The notes under the pieces are model-generated. The model was not told the DNA's origin, searched no databases, and saw nothing but the letters and a program-made list of their open reading frames with translations. A stretch of 64,000 bases of DNA, taken from contig JAGWNA010000005.1 of NCBI GenBank assembly GCA_028871555.1, positions 25,212-89,211 on the forward strand, written 5' to 3'. Shown here in pieces: positions 47,501-55,737 of this stretch. Source of the DNA: Lysobacteraceae bacterium (lineage in GTDB: Bacteria; Pseudomonadota; Gammaproteobacteria; Xanthomonadales; Rhodanobacteraceae). Each line of letters opens with the position of its first letter. Position 1 is the first letter of the stretch. Both the position numbers and the translations under genes were made by a program.

Positions 47501-49188
47501 TACATGCTCTCCGGGGCGCTCAGGCCCAGCAAACCCAGACCATTTTTCAGTACTTGCCGAGTGGCCACCACCAGCGTCAGCCGGGCGTTGCGCAGCGCAG
47601 TGTCTTCGACCAGGAACTGGTGTGCGTTGTAGTAAGTGTGGAATGCGTTTGCCAGATCGCGCAGCCAGCTTGCCAGCAGGTGCGGCTCGAGGTTGGCGGC
47701 GGCGGTCTCGATCAGTTCCGGATATTTCGACAGTTCGGTCAGCAGGACCTGTTCGTGTTCGTTGTCCAGCCGGGCCAGCTGGTGCAGGCCGTCCTGCAGG
47801 TCGAACACGAGACCCTTTTCTTCAGCCTGGCGCAGCACGCTGCACACACGGGCATGCGCATACTGGATGTAGTACACCGGGTTGTCGTTGCTTTGCGAAC
47901 GGGCCAGGTCGATGTCGAACACCAGTTGCGAATCGGTCTTGCGGGCGATCAGGAAGTAGCGTGTCGCGTCGCGCCCGGCTTCGTCGATCAGATCGCGCAG
48001 GGTGAGGTAGCTGCCGGCGCGTTTGGAGATCTTCACCTCCTCGCCGCCGCGCAACACCGTCACCATTTGATGCAGCACGTATTCGGGCCAGCCCGGCGGG
48101 ATGCCGGCGTCCAGGGCCTGCAGCCCCGCACGTACCCGGGTCAGGGTGCCGTGATGGTCCGAACCGAGCTCGGTGATGGCGCGCCGGTAGCCGCGCTGCC
48201 ACTTGCTCAGGTGATAGGCCACATCGGGGATGAAATAGGTGTAGGTGCCGTCGGACTTGCGCATCACACGGTCCTTGTCGTCACCGAAATCCGTGGAACG
48301 CAGCCACAGCGCCCCATCTTTCTCGTAGGTGTGGCCGTGGGCGACCAGTTCGCGCACGGTCTCCTCCACCTTGCCGTCGCGGTACAGCGAGGACTCGAGA
48401 AAATACACGTCGAAGCCGACGCCGAAAGCCTTCAGGTCGAGGTCCTGTTCGCGGCGCAGGCTGGCCACGGCGAAGCGGCGAATGGCATCGAGATCGTCGA
48501 CATCGCCGGCGCCGGTGACCGTTTCGCCATCGGCCACCACCGCTTCACGGTCGAGGTAGGCACGCGCCACCTCGGCGATGTAGTCGCCGCGGTAGCCGGC
48601 TTCCGGCCAATTGCCGTCGTCGGGGGTGATGCCGCGCGCGCGTGCCTGTACCGAAATCGCCAGGTTCGCGATCTGCATGCCGGCATCGTTGTAGTAGAAC
48701 TCGCGTATGACGTTCCAGCCGGTGGCCTGAAGCAATCGGCTCAAGCAATCGCCGATCGCTGCCGCGCGGCCGTGTCCGACATGCAGCGGCCCGGTCGGGT
48801 TGGCCGAGACGAACTCCACGCCGACGGTCCTGCCGCCGCCGCTGTTGCCGCGACCGTAGGCATCGCCCTGGTCCAGGATGTGCCGCAGTTCGGTGTGATA
48901 CGCGCCGGCGGCCAAATGGAAGTTGATGAAGCCCGGGCCGGCAATGTCGACCTTGTCCACCAGTGTGTTGGCCGGCAGTGCGGCAACCAGTTTCCCGGCC
49001 AGTTCACGGGGCTTGGCGCGAGCCGGTTTGGCCAGCAGCATCGCGATATTGCTGGCCAGGTCGCCATGTTCGCGGCTGCGCGTCCGCTCGATCACAAACC
49101 CGGGCACCACCAGGTCGGCAGGCAGGATGGCATCGCTTTGCAAGGCCTGGATGGACTGCAGGATCAGTTCGCGCAGTTGTACTTTCAC
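47500..49188 (-). CDS. argS: arginyl-tRNA synthetase
   Basis: Class I synthetase charging tRNA-Arg. The N-terminal additional domain leads to the HIGH motif as [13 protein letters not shown] (HVGH at about residues 136-139). KMSKS is replaced by VKISKRAGS, as is common in ArgS. The anticodon-binding C-terminus ends [10 protein letters not shown], the typical ArgS terminus. The length of 562 residues is normal. The start is most likely GTG 49188 (M-K-V-Q-L-R-E-L), which matches ArgS N-termini. The 39 codons upstream are open but not homologous. No purine-rich ribosome binding site precedes this GTG (the sequence is pyrimidine-rich), which is odd for an essential gene. Confidence 0.94.
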   Translation of the reverse strand: MKVQLRELILQSIQALQSDAILPADLVVPGFVIERTRSREHGDLASNIAMLLAKPARAKPRELAGKLVAALPANTLVDKVDIAGPGFINFHLAAGAYHTELRHILDQGDAYGRGNSGGGRTVGVEFVSANPTGPLHVGHGRAAAIGDCLSRLLQATGWNVIREFYYNDAGMQIANLAISVQARARGITPDDGNWPEAGYRGDYIAEVARAYLDREAVVADGETVTGAGDVDDLDAIRRFAVASLRREQDLDLKAFGVGFDVYFLESSLYRDGKVEETVRELVAHGHTYEKDGALWLRSTDFGDDKDRVMRKSDGTYTYFIPDVAYHLSKWQRGYRRAITELGSDHHGTLTRVRAGLQALDAGIPPGWPEYVLHQMVTVLRGGEEVKISKRAGSYLTLRDLIDEAGRDATRYFLIARKTDSQLVFDIDLARSQSNDNPVYYIQYAHARVCSVLRQAEEKGLVFDLQDGLHQLARLDNEHEQVLLTELSKYPELIETAAANLEPHLLASWLRDLANAFHTYYNAHQFLVEDTALRNARLTLVVATRQVLKNGLGLLGLSAPESM

Positions 49189-49327
49189 GGAGGGGATCAG
49201 TTCGTGATGGAACCGCTGATCGTAACAGACACACCGTGCTGCTGAATGCGCCAACACATGGGCCGGGCGTTCGGTGCGGGTCTCATCGGCGCAGATGGAC
49301 CTCATGATGCGCCGCGACGACTTTTCT

Positions 49328-49336
49328 TGTGGATAA
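49328..49336 (-). promoter_or_regulatory. DnaA box
   Basis: TTATCCACA on the minus strand, a perfect match to the DnaA consensus TTATNCACA. A second, degenerate copy (TTTCCCACA) follows four bases away at 49340-49348 in the same orientation. Confidence 0.55.
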
Positions 49337-49491
49337 GTCTGTGGGAAAAGCGGGAAGTCCTAGAAATGGATTCTTTGGCCGACCCCAAAGAACAGCTTTT
49401 CGCAAAATATAACAGTTATATATCAAATACTTATGCAAGATTTCCGTGATCAGACACGAGATACAGCCGGCAAGTGCCGATATCGCCGATT

Positions 49492-49500
49492 TGTGTATAA
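49492..49500 (-). promoter_or_regulatory. DnaA box overlapping a -10-like sequence
   Basis: TTATACACA on the minus strand matches the DnaA consensus perfectly. On the plus strand the same bases form TATAAA (49496-49501), a plausible -10 for the small RNA candidate. DnaA binding could therefore block this promoter; that is inference. Confidence 0.45.
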
Positions 49501-49507
49501 AGTTCAC

Positions 49508-49678
49508 CAACATGGCGCTGCCGGGTCCATCGCAAAGACGTCATGGTTTTGTCATGCGGCAGCGCGACAATGATCGCGTGCCAGACATGACTCCCCTCCA
49601 TGACATGGCATACGGAGACGCCGATCTCTCCCTCCCCAATCGGCTCCTCGGCGCGGTGTATTCCGCGCCGTTTTTTTT
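49508..49678 (+). ncRNA. candidate trans-acting small RNA with C-rich loops
   Basis: Plus-strand, non-coding, ending at a textbook intrinsic terminator although both neighbouring genes run on the minus strand. Downstream of TATAAA (49496-49501) there are three structured blocks. Hairpin 1 (49551-49591) pairs GTCATG, GGCA and CGCG with their complements around an 8-base loop. Hairpin 2 is CCGAT/ATCGG (49621-49643) with the 13-base pyrimidine loop CTCTCCCTCCCCA. The terminator is at 49649-49678. C-rich unpaired stretches TCCCCTCC (49592-49599), the loop of hairpin 2, and CTCCTC (49644-49649) are complementary to Shine-Dalgarno sequences. This resembles in design the sX13 RNA of Xanthomonas, which uses C-rich loops against G-rich targets; homology is not shown. 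The 5' end is uncertain, and a shorter RNA of about 115-130 bases starting near 49550 is also possible. Confidence 0.55.
49649..49678 (+). terminator. strong intrinsic terminator
   Basis: CGGCGCGG (49649-49656) pairs perfectly with CCGCGCCG (49663-49670) around TGTATT and is followed by eight T (49671-49678). No plus-strand protein gene ends here, so it implies a non-coding transcript. Confidence 0.88.
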
Positions 49679-49688
49679 GGGTGCGCCC

Positions 49689-49706
49689 GGCAGGCGTGCA
49701 CCTGCC
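49689..49706 (+). other. stem-loop between two terminators
   Basis: GGCAGG-CGTGCA-CCTGCC forms a 6-bp perfect hairpin. Together with the terminator at 49736 it could be a second, very short RNA or the tail of read-through from the first. Confidence 0.35.
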
Positions 49707-49735
49707 TGGAGGTGAAAGTCATCTACCCACCCGGC

Positions 49736-49772
49736 AAGCGGCCTCGCGCAAGCGCTTGGCCCGCTTTTTTTT
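49736..49772 (+). terminator. second intrinsic terminator
   Basis: AAGCG and GCC (49736-49743) pair with GGC and CGCTT (49758-49766), with one unpaired base and an inner GCGC-AA-GCGC stem, and a run of eight T follows (49765-49772). It is 94 bases after the end of the first terminator, on the same strand. Confidence 0.7.
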
Positions 49773-49988
49773 CGCACGAGCGCAGGAAATCACGCCTCGT
49801 CCGCCCCACTACGCAGGCCTGGTGTCGATCCATCACCGTGCGGGGCACGCTCGGGCTACCTCGCCAACACGCATCCCTCCTTGTTCATCGACTGAAACGG
49901 CCACGACTCGGTGTGAACAGCGCCTTTTCCGGTGCGCCAGTCGATGCGGCCGGATCCGGCACGGCACATGGCCGGCGGCACGCCGAGG
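49773..49988. other. intergenic remainder before radC
   Basis: About 216 bases of high-G+C sequence between the second terminator and the radC stop. I see no gene, repeat or clear signal in it. Confidence 0.5.
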
Positions 49989-50660
49989 TCAGAGCAGACC
50001 GCGGGCCGCCATCGACACCGGCTCGCCGCTGCCGATCACCAGGTGATCGAGGACGCGCACCCCGACCAGCTGCAATGCGTCGCGCAATTCATGGGTTATC
50101 GTCCGATCGGCGGCACTGGGTTCGGCGACCCCCGATGGGTGGTTATGCGCAAAGATGACGGCGCAGGCATTGTGCTGCAGGCATGCCCGTACCACCTCGC
50201 GCGGATGCACGCTGGCGCCGTCGACGGTGCCGCGGAAGAGCTCCTCGAATGCCAGTACGCGGTGGCGATTGTCCAGGTACAGGCAGCCGAAGACCTCGTA
50301 GGGGAGGTGGCGCAGGCGTGCGCGCAGGTAATCGCCGCTGTCGCGCGGATTGCCCAGGCTCTGCCGCTGCTGCAGCTCCTCGGCCAGACTGCGTCGGGCC
50401 AGCTCCAGCGCGGCGGCGATCCGCGCCCGCTTGGCGGGACCCAGGCCGCCAGCGCGAATCAGCTGTTCGGGACGGGCCAGCAGTGCGCCGAGGCTGCCGG
50501 CAGCGTGCAGCAGCTCACGCCCCAGCGCGAGCGCGTCCTTGCCGCGGCTGCCGCTGCCCAGCAGCACCGCCAGCAGCTCGGCGTCGGACAGCGTGGCGCT
50601 GCCGCGGGTCAGCAGTTTTTCGCGGGGACGTTCGCCTTCGGGCCAGTCACGGATACTCAT
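49989..50660 (-). CDS. radC: RadC/MPN-domain JAB1-like protein
   Basis: Putative metalloprotein of the RadC (YicR) family. The N-terminal helix-hairpin-helix part (about residues 1-95, with GLGPAKRARIAAALELARR) precedes a JAMM/MPN domain. The zinc motif is HNHPSGVAEPSAAD (H-x-H-x7-S-x2-D) in its usual place, with the upstream Glu in FEELFRGT. The length of 223 residues is standard. Despite the name, a role in DNA repair is not established. ATG 50660 is preferred; a GTG two codons upstream is possible. It is divergent from coaBC over 96 bases, the arrangement found in most gammaproteobacteria. Confidence 0.93.
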   Translation of the reverse strand: MSIRDWPEGERPREKLLTRGSATLSDAELLAVLLGSGSRGKDALALGRELLHAAGSLGALLARPEQLIRAGGLGPAKRARIAAALELARRSLAEELQQRQSLGNPRDSGDYLRARLRHLPYEVFGCLYLDNRHRVLAFEELFRGTVDGASVHPREVVRACLQHNACAVIFAHNHPSGVAEPSAADRTITHELRDALQLVGVRVLDHLVIGSGEPVSMAARGLL

Positions 50661-50756
50661 GTCCACAGGCTGCCTGCACGGATGTTATGCAGGCAGCAGC
50701 CGAAGCGAATGAATCCGGTAAGCTAGGCTTCTGCCCGATTGTCAGGCCTGCCTTAC

Positions 50757-51962
50757 ATGAGTCTTGCGCAACGCCGTATCTTGCTGGGAGTGTCGGGTGG
50801 CATCGCCGCCTACAAGTCCTGTGAACTGGTTCGCCGCCTGCGCGAACTGGATGCCCAGGTGCGCGTGGTGATGACGGAAGGGGCCACCCATTTCGTCAGC
50901 CCGGTCACCTTCCAGGCGCTGTCCGGTCAGGACGTGCGGATCAGCCTGTGGGACGCGCAGGCCGAGGCGGCGATGGGTCATATCGAACTGGCACGCTGGG
51001 CCGAACGCATACTCATCGCGCCCGCCAGCGCCGATCTGCTGGCGCGTCTGGCTCACGGACTGGCGGACGATCTGCTCACCACGCTGTGTCTGGCCAGCGC
51101 CGCGCCGCTGTATCTGGCGCCGGCGATGAATCAGCAAATGTGGGCACATCCGTCCGTGCAGGCGAACCTTGCAATGCTGCGTCAGCGCGGTGCGCAGGTG
51201 CTCGGGCCGGTATCCGGCGAACAGGCGTGTGGCGATGTCGGTGCCGGTCGCATGCTGGAGGCGCTGGAGCTGCGCGATGCCTTGTCGGCATCGTTCGACA
51301 ATCGCGTGCTGGAGGGCCTGAGCGTCGTGGTCAGTGCCGGGCCTACCTTCGAAGACATCGACCCGGTGCGCTTCATCGGCAATCGCAGTTCAGGCCGGAT
51401 GGGTTTTGCGGTCGCCGAGGCAGCCGCGCAAGCCGGTGCCGCAGTGACCATGATCGCCGGGCCGGTGAGCCTGCCTACCCCGGGCGGTATCGTGCGCCGC
51501 GTCGATGTGCGCAGTGCGGCACAGATGCATGAGGCGGTACTTGCCGCTGCCGCACAAGCGGATATCTATATCGGTGCAGCGGCGGTCGGTGATTATCGCC
51601 CGCGCGAGGTATCCGCGAAAAAACTCAAGAAGTGCGATGGCGCCGAATTGGTTCTGCAGCTCAGCGAGAACCCCGACATCCTGGCCAGCCTGTCGGCCCG
51701 GGCGGTGCATCCCTTCCTGGTCGGTTTTGCGGCCGAGACGCACGACGTGGCCGAGTACGCGCAGGGCAAGCTGCAACGCAAGGGACTGGACATGATTGCG
51801 GCCAATCAGGTGGGCGACGGTCTCGGTTTCGAGGCTGCCGACAATGCGCTCAGCCTGTACTGGGAGGGTGGCGCCATCGAATTGCCACGGGTGGCCAAGC
51901 CGGAACTGGCGCGGCAGCTGATTGTCCATGTGGCCGAGCGCTACCGGGCCAGTCGCCGATGA
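50757..51962 (+). CDS. coaBC: bifunctional phosphopantothenoylcysteine decarboxylase/synthetase
   Basis: Makes 4'-phosphopantetheine from phosphopantothenate and cysteine (CTP-dependent) for coenzyme A. The N-terminal flavoprotein CoaC half (about residues 1-185) has [13 protein letters not shown], the active-site APAMNQQMW and [10 protein letters not shown]. The C-terminal CoaB half has [25 protein letters not shown], the dimer-site AAAVGDYRP and KKLKK with the catalytic lysine. ATG 50757 ([11 protein letters not shown]) gives 401 residues; a longer frame begins six codons upstream. Its TGA overlaps the dut ATG (ATGA), so the pair is translationally coupled. Confidence 0.95.
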   Translation: MSLAQRRILLGVSGGIAAYKSCELVRRLRELDAQVRVVMTEGATHFVSPVTFQALSGQDVRISLWDAQAEAAMGHIELARWAERILIAPASADLLARLAHGLADDLLTTLCLASAAPLYLAPAMNQQMWAHPSVQANLAMLRQRGAQVLGPVSGEQACGDVGAGRMLEALELRDALSASFDNRVLEGLSVVVSAGPTFEDIDPVRFIGNRSSGRMGFAVAEAAAQAGAAVTMIAGPVSLPTPGGIVRRVDVRSAAQMHEAVLAAAAQADIYIGAAAVGDYRPREVSAKKLKKCDGAELVLQLSENPDILASLSARAVHPFLVGFAAETHDVAEYAQGKLQRKGLDMIAANQVGDGLGFEAADNALSLYWEGGAIELPRVAKPELARQLIVHVAERYRASRR

Positions 51963-52414
51963 TCGATGTCGAGCTGAAGATTCTCGATGCCCGTCTCGGC
52001 GACAGCATTGCATTGCCGCGGGCAGCCACGCCCGGCAGTGCCGGGATGGATCTGCGGGCGGCACTGGAAGCGCCGTTGACCCTGCAGCCCGGCGAGAGCG
52101 CCCTGATCCCCAGCGGCATCGCAATCCATATCGGCAACCCGGGCTGGTGCGCCTTGATCGTGCCGCGCTCGGGGCTGGGCCACAAACACGGTCTGGTCAT
52201 GGGCAATCTGGTCGGAGTGATCGATGCCGATTATCAGGGGCCGTTGATGATTTCATGCTGGAATCGCGGCCGGCAGGCTTACACCATTGCCGTGGGCGAT
52301 CGCATTGCGCAGCTGCTGCTGGTACCGGTGGCGCAGGCGCGACTGAAAATCGTGACGGAATTCGCACCGAGTGAACGCGGCAGTGGGGGCTTTGGTTCAA
52401 CCGGTTTCAACTAG
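51959..52414 (+). CDS. dut: dUTP diphosphatase
   Basis: Trimeric dUTPase that hydrolyses dUTP to dUMP, keeping uracil out of DNA and feeding thymidylate synthesis. All five motifs are seen: [30 protein letters not shown] with the catalytic Asp, [12 protein letters not shown], and the C-terminal [11 protein letters not shown] that closes over the active site. The length of 151 residues is standard. Its ATG overlaps the coaBC TGA, and the next gene starts two bases after its own stop. Confidence 0.96.
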   Translation: MIDVELKILDARLGDSIALPRAATPGSAGMDLRAALEAPLTLQPGESALIPSGIAIHIGNPGWCALIVPRSGLGHKHGLVMGNLVGVIDADYQGPLMISCWNRGRQAYTIAVGDRIAQLLLVPVAQARLKIVTEFAPSERGSGGFGSTGFN

Positions 52415-52415
52415 C

Positions 52416-54770
52416 ATGGGCCGACCGATCAGGCGCAGTCTGTGGGGGCAGGGTATGGCGACAAGCACGGCGAGGGGGCAACTGCATGACCTGCTGGCCG
52501 ACTGGCGACGCTTGTTGCCCGTCGGCGGTGCCACGATGCTGTTGCTGCTGGGGTTGTTCTTCGCCTGGCAAACCTGGCTGATTGCCAGTGAACACGGTGA
52601 AATCGAGCGTGTGCATGCCGCGCAGGACCAGGTCGTGCGTTCGCTCGCCGCGGAAATCGCCGGCGAGCGCGGCAAGGTCGAAAAAGCGCTGGCAGCCAGA
52701 GATCCGGCTGCGCTGATGAGTGATCCGGCGCAGGCGGCTGCGGCACTGCGTCTGCAGCTGCCGCAAATCGCCAGATTGGAGTTTTACAGCGCCGATTTGA
52801 GCGAGGTACTGCATGCCAATTATCGCGAGTTCGGCTATGCCAAGGCGGCTCAGCTGCTTTCCGCGCAGGGTGCCGGGGAAGCGTCGCCGATGCAAAGCAT
52901 ATCGTATGGCCACGTCGGTCGCCGTCTGAGTCTGGTGATTCCGCTGGGGTCGCCACAGCATGTGCAGGGATGGGCGTGGGTCGAGCTGTCCTTTGCGCCT
53001 TTGCAGCGTGTTTTCGAATCGATCGCGCCGGCCGGTGGCCGGTTGGTTCTGCAGCAGGGCGAAGATCAGGGCGACATGCAGTTGCTTTCGCATGGGACTG
53101 CTTCATCGGAGGAGGGCGTTGCCGGCAAACCGGTTCCCGGCAGCAGGTTCAGTGTGAAGGCAGACCTGCCGGCCGCGTTCATCGTGTTGCCGCGGTCATG
53201 GCCGTTGAGCGCTTTGCTGAGTCTGCTGGGTCTCGGCGGCGGAATCTTTTTCCTGCGTCTGCGCAAGCGTCTGCGCGAGCGACCCGCGCCTGAGCCGGAG
53301 GAGATCGAGTTGCCTGCGAGAATTGCAAGGACCGCGACCCCTGCGCCGGCCACGGCGGCGCCTGTCCCGGCCGCGCCGTCAGCGCAGGTCGCCGTGGATC
53401 AGGGCATCTTTCGCGCCTACGACGTGCGCGGGGTGGTCGGCAGAACCCTGAGCAAGGGTGTCGCGCGGGCCCTTGGCCAGTCGATCGGCATGTCGATGCG
53501 AGACAAGGGCTTGCACGAAATCGTGGTGGGTCGTGATGGCCGCCTGTCCGGGCCTGAGCTGATGGGGGCCTTGTCCGATGGTCTGCGCGCTGCCGGCATC
53601 GATGTGATCGATGTCGGCGCGGTGCCGACGCCCGTCGTCTACTACGCGGCCTATCGGTTCAATACCGGCTGTGGCGTGGCGGTCACCGGCAGTCACAACC
53701 CGCCGGACTACAACGGTTTCAAGATCGTGATCGGCGGCGAGACCCTGGCCGAGGGAGCGATCCAGGATCTGTATCAGCGCATCGCCAGTGGAGCCCTGGA
53801 TCATGATGGCCAGGGCCGCCTGCGCCAGATCGACGTGGCCTCCGATTACGTCGAGAAAATCGTTTCCGATGTGCTGGCCGAGCGCCGTTTGAAAATCGTC
53901 GTCGATTGCGGCAACGGCATTGCCGGCGCGCTTGCGCCGCAGGTGCTGGAGGGTGTCGGTTGCGAAGTGATTCCGCTGTATTGCGACGTTGACGGCACCT
54001 TCCCGAACCACCATCCCGATCCCTCCGATCCGAAGAACCTGGAGGACCTGATCCTCGCCGTGAAGCAGACTGGAGCCGATCTGGGTCTTGCATTCGATGG
54101 CGATGGCGATCGGCTGGGCGTGGTCACCCGATCGGGCGAGATCGTCTATCCCGACCGTCTGCTGATGTTGTACGCCCGCGACGTGCTGTCGCGTCAGCCC
54201 GGTGCCACGATCATCTACGACGTCAAATGCACCAGCCATCTCAAGGGACAGATTCTCGACGCCGGCGGCAGTCCGCTGATGTGGCGCACCGGTCATTCGT
54301 TGATCAAGGCAAAGATGCGCGAGACCGGTGCCGAGCTGGCTGGCGAGATGAGTGGCCACTTCTTCTTCAAGGAGCGCTGGTACGGCTTCGACGACGGCAT
54401 CTACGCCGCCGCCCGGCTGCTGGAAATACTTGCCGGTGACCTGCAGGGGCGCGCGCCGGAGGAAATCTTCGCCACGCTGCCGAAAGGCATCTGCACACCC
54501 GAATTGAAAATCGAGCTGGACGAAGGCGAGCATTATCGGTTCATGGACAGGTTGCGCCAGCGGGCCAGCTTTGACGGTGCCACGCTGATTACCATCGACG
54601 GCCTGCGTGCCGATTGGCCGGATGGTTGGGGCCTGGTGCGTGCTTCCAACACCACGCCGGTGCTGGTGCTGCGTTTTGAAGCGGACAATCCGCTTGCGCT
54701 CAAGCGCATCCAGCAAATATTCCGTACCCAGTTGCTGGCAGTTGATTCCACCCTGAAGCTGCCCTTCTGA
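52416..54770 (+). CDS. algC: phosphomannomutase/phosphoglucomutase with membrane-anchored N-terminal extension
   Basis: The C-terminal ~450 residues form a complete AlgC/XanA-type phosphohexomutase that supplies mannose 1-P and glucose 1-P for exopolysaccharide and LPS. The domain starts at GIFRAYDVRGVVG (about residue 330). The phosphoserine loop is VTGSHNPPDYNGFK, the Mg loop DGDGDRLGVV, the sugar loop GEMSGHFFF, and the phosphate site RASNTTPVLVLRFE. The first ~325 residues are extra: a membrane helix near 37-55, a putative periplasmic domain of about 200 residues, a second helix near 265-285, and a Pro/Ala-rich linker. This places the enzyme at the inner membrane with a possible sensor. 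Start ATG 52416 is used; the frame is open into dut and a later ATG at 52455 is possible. Confidence 0.9.
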   Translation: MGRPIRRSLWGQGMATSTARGQLHDLLADWRRLLPVGGATMLLLLGLFFAWQTWLIASEHGEIERVHAAQDQVVRSLAAEIAGERGKVEKALAARDPAALMSDPAQAAAALRLQLPQIARLEFYSADLSEVLHANYREFGYAKAAQLLSAQGAGEASPMQSISYGHVGRRLSLVIPLGSPQHVQGWAWVELSFAPLQRVFESIAPAGGRLVLQQGEDQGDMQLLSHGTASSEEGVAGKPVPGSRFSVKADLPAAFIVLPRSWPLSALLSLLGLGGGIFFLRLRKRLRERPAPEPEEIELPARIARTATPAPATAAPVPAAPSAQVAVDQGIFRAYDVRGVVGRTLSKGVARALGQSIGMSMRDKGLHEIVVGRDGRLSGPELMGALSDGLRAAGIDVIDVGAVPTPVVYYAAYRFNTGCGVAVTGSHNPPDYNGFKIVIGGETLAEGAIQDLYQRIASGALDHDGQGRLRQIDVASDYVEKIVSDVLAERRLKIVVDCGNGIAGALAPQVLEGVGCEVIPLYCDVDGTFPNHHPDPSDPKNLEDLILAVKQTGADLGLAFDGDGDRLGVVTRSGEIVYPDRLLMLYARDVLSRQPGATIIYDVKCTSHLKGQILDAGGSPLMWRTGHSLIKAKMRETGAELAGEMSGHFFFKERWYGFDDGIYAAARLLEILAGDLQGRAPEEIFATLPKGICTPELKIELDEGEHYRFMDRLRQRASFDGATLITIDGLRADWPDGWGLVRASNTTPVLVLRFEADNPLALKRIQQIFRTQLLAVDSTLKLPF

Positions 54771-54816
54771 AAGCGGTGGAGTGCGGCGAAGTCGAGGCCA
54801 CTCCATGCAATTTCTT

Positions 54817-54832
54817 CCCCCGCATGGGGGTT
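54817..54832 (+). terminator. weak terminator-like hairpin after algC
   Basis: CCCCC-GCAT-GGGGG (54817-54830) is followed by TTCT, about 47 bases after the stop. The T tract is short, so this is tentative. It lies between convergent genes. Confidence 0.3.
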
Positions 54833-54950
54833 CTGCAGGAGCGCACCCTGCGCGCGAGGCCAGGCGTCGAGGTAATCCGGTTTTCGCGCGGGGGTGCGGC
54901 TCCGCGGTTGCACCACAGCTTGCGCATCGCGAAGGTGCGCGACAATGGGG

Positions 54951-55595
54951 CTACTGCGAGGGTTCCTGCTTCTGCGCCGCCTGGAGCTCGCGATAGCGAG
55001 CCAACTGTGCGGCCTGCGTCTGCACAGTCTGTGCGCGAAGAGCCTGCTGGCGTTGCAGTATGCTGCGCTGATCGGTCACCACGTCGCGTTGCCTGGCGAT
55101 GCTTTCGGCAAGAAAATGCGGCACCGGGCTCTTGCTGCGCTCGATGTCGGCAGCTCGACTGAGCAGGTCGGTCAATGCATTTTCCTGGCTGCGCAGATTG
55201 ATCTCGGTGGTATGGATCTGCTGGTCGATGGTATCCAGCGCCTGCTGCTGCGAAATCCTGAAGGATTCCTCGTCCGGGTAGGCGGACAGCATCTGCGCAT
55301 CGGCATCGGCACGTTCCTTCTCGGCGCGCCGCGTTGCGGCCTGCTCAGCGGCCAGCTTGTTCGCGGCAGCGCGTTCTTCGGGCGTCAATTGCCGCGCCAC
55401 ATGCTGTATCACCAACCCCTGGTCGTTGACCAGGTCGTAGCCGTACTTCATCGCTTCGGCGCTGAGGCTGTCGCTGTAATGCAGCAAGCCATGGTCATCA
55501 TGCCATTTGTAGCGGACGCTGCTGCTGTTCTGGGCGTGTGCCGGCAGAATTGCGATCACTGCCGCAGCGGCAAAAATGGACAGGAACTTGTGCAT
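54951..55595 (-). CDS. DUF4124 domain periplasmic protein
   Basis: Secreted protein of unknown role. Residues 1-21 (MHKFLSIFAAAAVIAILPAHA) form a signal peptide. The DUF4124 module follows (about 25-60: VRYKWHDDHGLLHYSDSLSAEAM). From about residue 70 to the end it is charged, Gln/Ala/Arg-rich and predicted coiled coil, with heptad-like runs such as RAAANKLAAEQAATRRAEKERADADAQ. Such proteins are common in xanthomonads, but the function is not known. The start is ATG 55595 with GGGAAG upstream. It lies 142 bases after pyrE on the same strand. Confidence 0.82.
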   Translation of the reverse strand: MHKFLSIFAAAAVIAILPAHAQNSSSVRYKWHDDHGLLHYSDSLSAEAMKYGYDLVNDQGLVIQHVARQLTPEERAAANKLAAEQAATRRAEKERADADAQMLSAYPDEESFRISQQQALDTIDQQIHTTEINLRSQENALTDLLSRAADIERSKSPVPHFLAESIARQRDVVTDQRSILQRQQALRAQTVQTQAAQLARYRELQAAQKQEPSQ

Positions 55596-55737
55596 GAATT
55601 CTTCCCTCGTCAGGCATTATAACTGGCGCTGTCGCCTTGCCTACCGGCCGACGGTCCGCCGCGCCCCCAATTTCGGATGGTGGACGGGCGGCAACCGTGA
55701 TCAGCTTCACTGAAGCTTACCGGCACGTGCCTGAACT

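Larger units (their letters stand above)
49189..49507. other. A+T-rich intergenic region with DnaA boxes
   Basis: No convincing protein gene is present. Two perfect DnaA-box sequences lie on the minus strand: TTATCCACA (49328-49336) and TTATACACA (49492-49500). A near match faces the first at 49340-49348. A hairpin TTCTTTGG-CCGACC-CCAAAGAA and a markedly A+T-rich stretch lie between about 49370 and 49435, in contrast to the G+C-rich surroundings. Short open frames here look unlike the neighbours and I do not call them genes. Confidence 0.6.

Noticed and set aside
49246..49449. 67-codon open frame in the argS-radC gap
   Set aside because: No ribosome binding site, odd composition, and it runs across the DnaA boxes and A+T-rich stretch; more likely non-coding.
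49328..49500. Chromosomal origin of replication
   Set aside because: Only two perfect DnaA boxes, no dnaA, dnaN, gidA or rpmH nearby, and strand orientation of genes does not switch cleanly here.
49712..50158. 148-codon plus-strand frame starting after GGAGG
   Set aside because: Despite the purine-rich sequence, it passes through a strong terminator and then antisense to radC, with no family similarity.
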